Below are positions 11,501 to 18,940 of a stretch of DNA of 18,940 nt, piece by piece. The translations under genes and the position numbers were made by a program. Below the pieces are notes generated by a model, which saw only the letters and a list, made by a program, of their open reading frames with translations, ran no database searches and was not told the DNA's origin. How positions within the stretch are numbered: the stretch's first letter is position 1; each line of letters begins with the position of its first letter. Source of the DNA: Cerioporus squamosus (taxonomy: Eukaryota; Basidiomycota; Agaricomycetes; Polyporales; Polyporaceae); assembly GCA_022592435.1 (NCBI GenBank), contig JABYQS010000539.1:1-18940 (forward strand). Reading direction: 5' to 3'.

Positions 11501-13824
11501 ATCTGCATACGGCGTACCAAAGAGGCGAGTATACGGTCCCGGGCTTCGCGCTGCAATGGCTGACACGTCAATCTGCAGATGCAAGACAAGGATGGCAACG
11601 CGCTAGTGCCGCTACCGCCTGTAGGCGTCGAACTCCATTGATGTCCCACTATCACTCATACTCTCTGCACTAGGTCGATATCACGGTAGTCCCGGTCACG
11701 TTGACGCCGCAGGCGAGAGTACGTTCGACACCGGCTTTCATTGCTCCCAATTAGCGTCTAACGCACAGTAGGAGCTGTACGACGCCGTGGAACAACTTTC
11801 CAAGGAGCGCGTCGGAAATCTCATCCAGCAACATGGCTCTATCAACGCCGCTGCTGTATGTACTTATCTCTAAACAATAGGCTTGTTGCTGACCATTCCT
11901 CAGGTTCAATCCAATGTCTTGAGTCTGCTCACTCGCATGCGTCAGCTAGCTCTGCACCCCGGGCTGCTTCCTCCCAACTACCTAGAGCAGCTGCGATCTG
12001 CTGATCATAACGATGAGGGAGCTCCAGCCCCGGTCCAGATCACTGGTCAGGACAAAATCCGTTTGCAGAACATCCTCGCTCAGGCCATCGAGGACTGCGA
12101 GGAGTGCCCCATCTGCTTCGGCATCCTGAATGAGCCTCGCATCACGTACTGCGGACATATGTTCTGTCTGCCTTGGTGAGTTCATCCCATGTATGCGTGA
12201 TATGCGTTATTTTGACGATGTGTAGCATCACCGAGGTTCTCACCCGCGATCCGAAGTGCCCTATGGTAGGCGTCGTTCTACTTGCTTCTTGTATGGATCT
12301 GACCTGCTTCTGTAGGACCGACGCCCGTTGGGACTGCCACAATTGGTGGAACCTCCACCTCCAACGGACCTGACGCAAGCCCCCATACGATTCGACGACG
12401 ATGAGATAGAGGATGACAGTGACCTTCGGAGCGGGTCCTCGGCCAAGATCGACCAACTTGTCACGCTTTTGAGGCTCACTCCGGAGACCGACAAGTCGCT
12501 CGTGTTTTCCCAGTTCACTTCGTTCTTGGACAAGGTAAGTGCACGGAACGTGGTTACCTTCAACATGAGCTCAACCGGGTTGGCAGATTGCGGAGACACT
12601 AGACAAGGAAGGGTATGTTTGGGTACCTTGCTGCTACAATTTGCTGCTGATTCCCTAGTAGCATTCCTTATGTTCGCTTCGACGGCAAGATGTCTGCTCG
12701 TCGTCGGCAGGAGACTATCGCCCGCTTTTCCGTCCCCATTGAAGCCGATGCGTCTGCCCCCGTCCTCAGCCAGGCCCCATCTCTCAGCCAAGCTACAGCG
12801 CCGCCATCTAGTCAACCTACAGAGTCGGCCTCATCGCAGCGCTCGTCCCGTCGTCGCAGCCGCGCTACCCAGTCTACGGTCATTGACGACATCTTCAACG
12901 ATGACAACGACAAGGACGACGACTTCGTCATGAGTGACGACGACCAAGATGACGACGACGACTTTATCGACGACGAGGATGACGACGCGCCCCCTCGCAC
13001 ACAGTCGAAGAAGGGTAAGCCCAAGCCCAAGCCCAAGGGTACGAAGAAGGCCAGCCTCCCCAGCACGCCTGCGCTGGACAGCACGCAGTTCGACGACGTC
13101 AACCCGCGCGTCATGCTCATTTCGTTGAAAGCTGGCGCGTTGGGGCTGAATCTTACTGTCGCGAACAATGTCTATTTGTAAGTGAAGTCAGGCAACGCTT
13201 TGTCTATTATCTGACTCACGTTACCGCTTCGCAGGATGGATCCGTAAGCGCGTTCGCATTATGTATGACTGTTCATGCGCTGAGTCGAAACGTTAGGTGG
13301 TGGCAGGAGGGCATCGAGTCGCAAGCTATCGATCGTTGCAATCGGTGAGTCCTATGCTTGGTGATATATACGTGTCCATTCATAGATGGTCTTGTAGTAT
13401 CGGTCAGAAGAAGCCTGTGCATGTCTACCAGTTGATCGCGGAGAACACAGTCGAATCAAAGGTAAGAGACTTAGCAACGCCGTCCCCTCGTACTGTTCTC
13501 ATCATGCCTGCAGGTTATCGAGATACAAGAGAAGAAAAAGAAGCTCATCACGGAGGTGATTACCTTCAGGTTCGCTTCTGTGTCTTTAACCTCACTTTCT
13601 TTTCCTGCAGGCGTTCTCTGGCATCAAGAACACAGAGACCCAGCGTCAGAAGAAGGAAGCCCGTCTGCAAGGTGAGCGATCACCAATTGGCTGCGGCATA
13701 TCGGTGCAGTATACTAACTAGTGGTGACGCAGAGCTTGTCGAGCTATTCGGCCTCCGGAGACAAGATGCAACTCAAGGTGGTGCGACCTCGTCCCAGAGT
13801 ACCCTCGATGCTTGGCGTGCTTAA
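8564..13824 (+). CDS. HLTF/Rad5-type SNF2 translocase with HIRAN and RING domains
   Basis: The family remodels stalled replication forks and, through its RING, polyubiquitinates PCNA for error-free damage bypass in the nucleus. Twenty-nine exons chain without a frame break into about 1175 aa. HIRAN (about 130-235) has [22 protein letters not shown] Pro/Gln-rich coiled coil follows (about 295-340). Helicase motifs are ADSMGLGKT (about 441, Ser where Glu or Asp is usual), DEGH (about 563) and VLSGTP; then the RING (about 777-830), [10 protein letters not shown], and [10 protein letters not shown] to DRCNRIGQK. An acidic insert of about 120 residues (about 924-1045) splits helicase lobe 2. Intron 11525-11578 is GC-AG, and exons 11240-11254 and 13235-13243 are tiny. 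The 5' end is uncertain: exon 1 is coding up to 8634 ([18 protein letters not shown]), but no in-frame ATG is seen, so 8564 (a GTG) is a placeholder. The stop is TAA at 13822. Confidence 0.93.
9048..9326 (+). other. Unusually long intron inside the HIRAN coding region
   Basis: The intron is 279 nt, GTACGT to ACCAG. Most other introns of this gene are 45-75 nt. Its boundaries are fixed by HIRAN residues on each side (VRHYKG and MVGPGEE). I looked for C/D or H/ACA snoRNA boxes and found only a partial box-C-like sequence, so no RNA gene is called. Confidence 0.75.
11525..11578 (+). other. GC-AG intron
   Basis: The exon ends ACCAAAGAG at 11524. The next bases are GCGAGT, and the intron closes CTGCAG at 11578. 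Splicing joins IRRTKE to MQDKDGN, as expected for SNF2/HLTF proteins. Reading through meets an in-frame TGA after twelve codons, and no GT donor nearby preserves the frame. Confidence 0.8.
13235..13243 (+). other. Nine-nucleotide micro-exon
   Basis: GATGGATCC lies between CGCAG and GTAAGC. It supplies the residues Met-Asp-Pro that complete NVYLMDPWWQEG, a helicase C motif conserved in the family. The neighbouring introns span 13178-13234 and 13244-13296. Confidence 0.8.
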
Positions 13825-14114
13825 AGCCGAGCGAAGCCTTCCTTGCTGCACATATCAATGTTACACTAATTGTAATGCTTCAGCTAGCGGTAACCAGTGC
13901 TAGTGTATACCGTACCAGATTCAAGGTCATATTAGCTCGATGACATGTTATCTTAAGTTGCACATGATTTACCACTGAAACTCGCGTTTTCCACGTCATC
14001 GGCCAAGTTTTCCGCATCCCCTGGATCCTCGGATGAATTTGTATGAGGGCACGATGTTCGGGTGTCGAGAACTTCCACCGTTGGTTATGGGGCGACAGAC
14101 TACATGCACCGAGC

Positions 14115-14350
14115 CAACGTTAACCTTCTTGCAAGCTTCCTCTTCACAGCTGCGCAGCCTCACTATATACTGTCCTAAAATCCAGTCGCAGTCGGACGTT
14201 GTTCTGGACAAAGCCTCGCCGGAGGGGCATGAGAATAGCCGGCAACTGAGGATAGACTTCGCAGAGGCCAGGACGCACATGTCACGTACAGACGAAGCCA
14301 TCCCTCATCGACAACGACCGCAGGCGATACTAAAAGCAACGTTAACCTTC
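14115..14350. repeat. 14-bp direct repeat pair
   Basis: CAACGTTAACCTTC is present at 14115-14128 and again at 14337-14350. The flanks do not match further. It has no assigned function. Confidence 0.45.
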
Positions 14351-14434
14351 ACAAGGCATGAGCATGTGGATGCTTGTCGATAAGTCGCAAGACTCAGCGG
14401 CGGGACATCGCGCGAAGCGCAGCATACTGTATAA

Positions 14435-14452
14435 CAGACTTTACGAAGTCTG
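14435..14452. other. Short perfect hairpin
   Basis: CAGACTT and AAGTCTG form a perfect 7-bp stem around TACG, a UNCG-type tetraloop if transcribed. It lies about 610 bp beyond the HLTF-like stop codon, with no gene on either side. One such stem could arise by chance. Confidence 0.3.
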
Positions 14453-15506
14453 ACCTGCAGACCGTCCCGTGCACGACAGGGTGATAAAGCTACTGCGCAT
14501 GCACCAGACCTACACGTTGCCCGTCCCGAACCGCGCACGGCCCTGCAGCAGCTCCAACGCTCACGATAGCATGGCCCGACGAAGAGCGGGCTCGGATAAA
14601 AGCCGACTTCTCGGGTGATGGGCACCCTGCCACGAACGACTGCACCGACGCTCGGTAGTTCAACAGAACCAGTCGTTCGAACGGTCGAAGATGCTCATCA
14701 TCCCAGAACGGCGCTGCGATCCATCCGACCACGCGGAGCCCCCGGCGAGAAGACGCATGTCATAAATGCAGAAGCACGCCTTGCGTCGAAGTAAGTCCGA
14801 AACTGCCGGAAGGCCCACGTCGAGAGCGGGACGTCACGTCGGCGGCGATTCCAGCGACGCGTCACGGTCTTGGTCCTGTCTGGCCGCGCAAGAGATATGC
14901 CTGCGATGCCGTCATGCACGCAATTGAGAGCAGACAGGACTCACAGGAGTGGCAGGCCTCGATGCGTGATCCGTGGTTCGCATGCGCGCCAGAATGTCGG
15001 AGTTCGCTCCGGGCAAACCACCTGGTAGTGCGTTTGCAGTGAGGCCTGGTGAGGCAGCTGCCGGGCTTGTCTGACCGCTACTCTGCCACCACGCAACAAC
15101 TGGCGTGGTCGCGCCGTACTGTCGGATAGCGAGATATCGTCGTGGCCTACCCACAGAGGACAGTTGCGGGCGATGTCGCCATGGGGAGTGGTTGGAGGCG
15201 CATGAACAGGGTTGGTGTCGCGTCCAGGTGACCTCTACGCGATAAGGCTCAGCATACGTTATGTCAAACAGTCTCCGACCTTCGTCTGTGCGTTTCAAAT
15301 CATATAGTGCAGGTCCAGATTACAGTAGCGGATAAAATATAAGCGAAGCAAAGGGTCGCGAGTCCAATCTAACCTATGATGCGAATGTCCGTCCTGAGAT
15401 GACCCGCGCGTCAGAAGCGAATCAGAAGAACGACGACCACGACGTGCACGCACCGGATGCCACTCCAACAGCGTCTTGACCGACACTTGGGATGTTGGAT
15501 CACAGA

Positions 15507-16987
15507 TCATCTGCGCTGTTTCGCGCGGATGACCCTGTCATATGACTCCGCGATCGGGTTCCGAATATGCGAGCACGGTGAGGTGTGCGCTGAGATACGG
15601 CGGGAGGAAGCGGATGAATGGCCTCCAGAGCGGCGGTCTGCTCTTGGGGCGGAAAGTGTGATGTGAACGTGATGGGTGTGCGAGGCGGAGATGGCGTAGA
15701 ACGCAGGGCAAAGTTCGTCAGAGCCGCTATGGAAGAGCTAGAAGATATCGTGGAGAGCGTCCGTTGCCGATCGTGGTTAGATCGGTTGGAGAGCTTCTCG
15801 CTGGCGGAAGACTGGACGGGCATGGTCGCACTCGACGCGACCGAAGATGTGGATGTGCGCCGGAGCTGCCTGTGCGCAGGAGATGATGATGAAGGGGAGG
15901 AGAGGCTCGGCGATGCTGACGTCGTCCGTATGCTGCTGGGGGAGACAGCTCGATGGTCGTAGGGGAGGAAGATGCGGTTGACATCTGCCCAGAAGCCGCG
16001 TCCGGCAGCACCGTCGCTAGAGGGGCAAGAGGGGCGGGCTTTGCCGCAAAGCCCTGGCCATACGAATGCCCGCGTATTAGCGGATGTGGTCTCAGAGTAG
16101 GGGAAGTGACGGAATGCGTAGACGGCGGTCGGGTCATGGACTGTCGCTTGTATGATGATCAATGTCAGGAGACCGGCGAGGGGGAGAGCGTCGCAGAGCG
16201 CGCTTTGCTGACGGGGCGTCGGGCTCGAGATCTGGATAGCTACTTGCGGACGCTGCTGCTCGCTCGGCCGAGAAGAAGACTCGGACTGCAGCGGCTTCTG
16301 CTCATGTAGCGCGTAATCGCGCGCAGTTGGAACGAGAGGGAGTTGGTGGGGACGTGCGGTATCAACACGAGGCAGAGAAGGGGGACCGCCTTCGGGGTAG
16401 CGACATCGTGACCAGATGTGGCGTTCACCTGAGCCTGCTGAGCAGATTGTACGGGCGCAGCCTGGGCTGCAGTCCGAGGTTTAGCTTGCTCGATCGGTGT
16501 AGTCTCCGCGTCAGAATCGATGTTTGGTGTCGCGGCGCCACTTTCACTTGAGACCCACTCATCGTCATCCTCGCCCTCATCCGGACTAGAGATGGAGAAG
16601 TCGACCTTCTGTTTGGCACCATTCTGCTTCGCGGCGGTATTGGGGGTGGGCGCCCGACGTATGGCCGCAGGCTGGAGGTTCTCGCGCGAGTGCACGCGGA
16701 TGCCGCTGTTGGACCGCATGAACTGAGCATTTGCAGCTCGTGCATTGGGCTGTACGTGGCGCATAGAAAAGAGGGCGCATGAGGCGGCTGCGAGCAGATC
16801 GTCGTGCATGGGCTGGACGCACCTCGTGATGGAAGTGGGCAGACTTCTTGGCTTTATCAGCGACTCTGGGGGGCGGGGGGTCCTTCTGGGTGATTTGGAG
16901 ATTGAGACCGAGCTTGGAAGAGCCTCCAGAAGAAGTGCGCGAGTGAGAGCGGACCTGGCCGCTGGGTCTGTGAGCTTTCGCGGGCAT
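15507..16987 (-). CDS. Low-complexity fungal protein of unknown function, frame disrupted
   Basis: I do not recognise the function. Exon 1 (about 16823-16987) starts MPAKAHRPSGQVRSHSRTSS. An intron (GTGCGT..GTACAG) then joins FHHE to PNARAANAQFMRSN. Next come a Pro/Ala-rich segment and an acidic motif, FSISSPDEGEDDDEWVSSES, followed by long Ser/Pro/Thr-rich stretches. These look intrinsically disordered, as in fungal transcriptional or nitrogen-signalling regulators; a link to the DUF3295/Mks1-like group is only a guess. The C terminus, in yet another frame, reads YLSAHLTVLAYSEP, then PIAESYDRVIRAKQRR and a stop at 15507, and looks structured. At least five single-base frame breaks are needed, near 16388, 16195, 16145, 15930, 15610 and 15568. 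A GTG at 17050 gives a longer open frame, but the ATG at 16987 is preferred. Confidence 0.65.
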
Positions 16988-17483
16988 TGTCGTGGTGGAT
17001 GAGGGTGAACAGGCAACCACAGGCACAGTGGGCCCGGTCCCAAAGCTCACGGCGCCTCCTGCTTACCCGGACTCCGCACCCCGAACCGCCGCGGCCAATC
17101 TGCGCATGTTCATTTTACGTCCTTGTCCTCCTGCATGTCGCCGTCTGCAGCTGCGAGCAACATTCTGCGTCGGTATGTCCATGCATTGCATAGTACTCAG
17201 TACAGTTCAGCCCTTGTAGGTGCCACCAGACAGACACTAGGTCAGAAGAACTTGGTCAACGTTTGTGGCTCCGCAAACTTCGGCTGCTCAGCAGAAGCCG
17301 CCCATATCGGGCAACTCACGTGGGAGAAACGCAGAAGCGCAAGAATTTGCAGAAGCGCTCATGTGTGCTACTGGTTGCCTCTGCTCCTCCCGTTTGCTCT
17401 GTCTTCGACCGCATTTGCTCAAGTGCGGGGATCGCACCGCTAAGGAACCAATTGCCGTTGACTACATCAAAGAGTAAATCAAG
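16988..17483. promoter_or_regulatory. Divergent promoter region of the unknown gene and UTP6
   Basis: The region lies between two divergent start codons. It contains a CCAAT box at 17095-17099, a palindromic E-box CACGTG at 17317-17322 and the decamer GCAGAAGCGC at 17331-17340 and 17349-17358, with a near copy at 17291-17300. No coding sequence is supported. Which gene each site serves is unknown. Confidence 0.45.
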
Positions 17484-18940
17484 ATGGAGCGAGTACAGTT
17501 TCAGCAGGAGCAGGTGTGTACTCGGTTTGCCTGGGCCCGAACGCGATCTAACCAGTCCTCGTTAGATGCTCGCTGAGCTCAAGGACCTTGTTCAAAAGGG
17601 TCTGTTCACTCAAGTACGTGCTCTTATCCGTGATTGTGCGCATATGGAAGTGTATTCGCTGCACCAGTTCTTGTTCCGAGTATGCGCGAAGTGGAAGTGT
17701 AAGTGCGCCCAGGTGGTCGAAACAGAGGCAGTCCGGTCGTCCGGGGGGTATCACGCTTCCACAGTTGTCTTCACAATCCGTCTTACTCCCGTGTCCTGTT
17801 GCGCATCATCGTGGCTCAACCGGGAATGCCACACAAGTTGGTACGACATCTCTAAGAAGCTCTGCATGGAAGTGCGGTCTTCCTTGCCTCTCCACATGAC
17901 TTCCTGCGAGTGTGAAGAGCGCATGTAGGCTGGAGGACGCATGAACTGAGTTGCAGCGGGTATACTCTCATACCCACACTCGAAAGAATCATGTCGTAAT
18001 TGACCGGCAGTACCGCGCGCACAGAAAGAAGAAGTCAGCAGATAATGCAAAAGCGGACTATGTTCGAGACCGCACTCGTGCGACGCATTCCAAGAAGAGC
18101 GACTTCCTACGATATGCCGCCTACGAGATGGGCCTCGAGGCGTTACGGAGAAGACGGGTAGAACGGATGGGTGCGTGCATATGTCAGATATGGTAACACC
18201 AAGAAGCTGAACCACGCACGCAGAAATGGCCAAGGCTCCGCCATCCATCTCGGACTATGCGCTCGTCCGCCGGCAGTTCCAGATCTTTGAACGTGCCCTC
18301 AAGAAGTTCAAGGGCGACGTCGGCCTATGGCTACAGTACATCCAAGTCGCGAAGAAGGAGGGCGCGCGAGCACTAGTCGGACGCATTACCGCACGGTAAG
18401 CGATCCCATTCGGCGGTATATCGCCCTTGCCCTGACGTGTCGGTAGTGCGCTCCAGCTCCACCCCAATGTTCCTGCGCTATACGTGCTCGCAGCTTCGCA
18501 CGAGCTCGAGCATCTGTCACCATCGGCGCGCGGGCTTTGTTGCAGCGTGGTCTGCGGCTAAATGCAGACAACGTCGAGATGTGGCGGGAGTACGTGCGAA
18601 TGGAGCTCGGGTTCGTGGAAAGCTTGCGACGTCGATGGAGTGTCCTGGGAATCGACGTGAAGGGAAAGGGCAAACACAGGGGCGCGAGCAAGGGCAAAGG
18701 GAAGGAGAAGGAGGCTGATGCCGAGGATCCCTATTCTGGGCTTGGTGAGGGCGACGGGGGGGAGGAAGCAGACCACATGGATGTGGATGGGGAAGACATC
18801 GACGTCGACGAGGCAGCCCGGAAGGAGGTCATGGCAGGCGCGATCGTCAAGTCGGTGATATCCAGCGCCGCGAAGGGTACGTCGTCTCGCCTGTATTTCC
18901 GTACATTATCGTAACAAGACTGACGATTGCTCTCAGCAAT
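17484..18940 (+). CDS. UTP6: U3 snoRNP / SSU processome protein Utp6, 5' part, cut by window end
   Basis: Utp6 belongs to the UTP-B subcomplex of the small-subunit processome, needed for early pre-18S rRNA cleavage in the nucleolus. Exons fit at 17484-17513 (MERVQFQQEQ), 17566-17613 (MLAELKDLVQKGLFTQ), 18025-18170, 18224-18395, 18447-18876 and from 18937 on. Recognised stretches include QIMQKRTMFETALVRRI, DFLRYAAYEMGLEALRRRR, ISDYALVRRQFQIFERALKK and, as HAT repeats, GDVGLWLQYIQVAKKEGA and LHPNVPALYVLAASHELEH. A Lys/Gly-rich, Asp-rich insert (KGKGKEKE, MDVDGEDIDVD) follows. Intron 2 is 411 nt, far longer than its neighbours. Three missing single bases break the frame near 18035, 18091 and 18528, while conserved residues continue on both sides. 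Sequence error is the likelier cause because UTP6 is essential in yeast. The C-terminal half lies beyond the window. Confidence 0.88.

Larger units (their letters stand above)
13825..15506. other. Intergenic region without a recognised gene
   Basis: About 1.7 kb lies between the end of the HLTF-like gene and the end of the minus-strand gene to its right, so it should contain two 3' UTRs. Open frames on both strands (for example minus 14912-15298 and plus 14033-14383) show no domain I recognise. A 14-bp direct repeat and a short hairpin are listed separately. An unrecognised lineage-specific gene or decayed element is possible. Confidence 0.45.

Noticed and set aside
12261..12815. Minus-strand open frame of 184 codons
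   Set aside because: Antisense to conserved helicase C exons of the HLTF-like gene; the Ser/Arg-rich peptide is a shadow of acidic coding DNA.
14435..14452. Hairpin as a transcription terminator of the HLTF-like gene
   Set aside because: Polymerase II genes in fungi do not use such terminators, and it lies about 610 bp past the stop codon.
14490..14919. Two overlapping minus-strand frames that might be one gene with a frame break
   Set aside because: The peptides match no family I know and have no supporting splice sites.

Overview
The window looks like nuclear DNA of a filamentous fungus, most likely a basidiomycete (Agaricomycetes). The genes are dense in introns, which are mostly 50-75 nt with GTRNGT donors, short branch sites and YAG acceptors. 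Coding DNA is GC-rich, and the gene set is eukaryotic housekeeping. I see no operons, ribosome binding sites, CRISPR arrays, rRNA, tRNA or recognisable transposons.

Layout from left to right. (1) 475-2416, minus: UDP-glucose pyrophosphorylase (UGP1), nine exons, with a TATA box upstream. (2) 2590-5411: about 2.8 kb with no convincing gene. (3) 5412-5988, plus: a small three-exon gene for a 144-aa OB-fold protein that resembles TEN1, the smallest subunit of the telomere-capping CST complex. (4) 6079-7961, minus, convergent with it: a Cdc1/Ted1 (PGAP5-like) membrane-anchored metallophosphoesterase. (5) 7962-8563: a divergent promoter region with ACGCGT boxes. (6) 8564-13824, plus: a 29-exon HLTF/Rad5-type DNA repair translocase (HIRAN, SNF2 ATPase with embedded RING, helicase C) of about 1175 aa. 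(7) 13825-15506: no recognised gene. (8) 15507-16987, minus: a low-complexity fungal protein of unknown function. (9) 16988-17483: a divergent promoter. (10) 17484 to the window edge, plus: UTP6, a HAT-repeat subunit of the small-subunit processome, truncated by the window end.

The genes do not form one pathway, but two concern genome maintenance: the TEN1-like gene and the HLTF/Rad5-like gene. No novel system is evident. The most notable points are the TEN1-like gene, which only appears when its exons are chained by hand; an acidic insert of about 120 residues inside the second helicase lobe of the HLTF-like protein; its RING with Asp in place of the last Cys; a GC-AG intron; and micro-exons of 9 and 15 nt.

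Quality note: UGP1 (last third), the 15.5-17.0 kb gene and UTP6 each carry several single-base frame breaks within conserved coding sequence. The 29-exon HLTF-like gene and the TED1-like gene keep frame. Since UGP1 and UTP6 are normally essential, local sequencing or assembly errors are the likeliest cause, but decayed copies cannot be excluded from this window alone.
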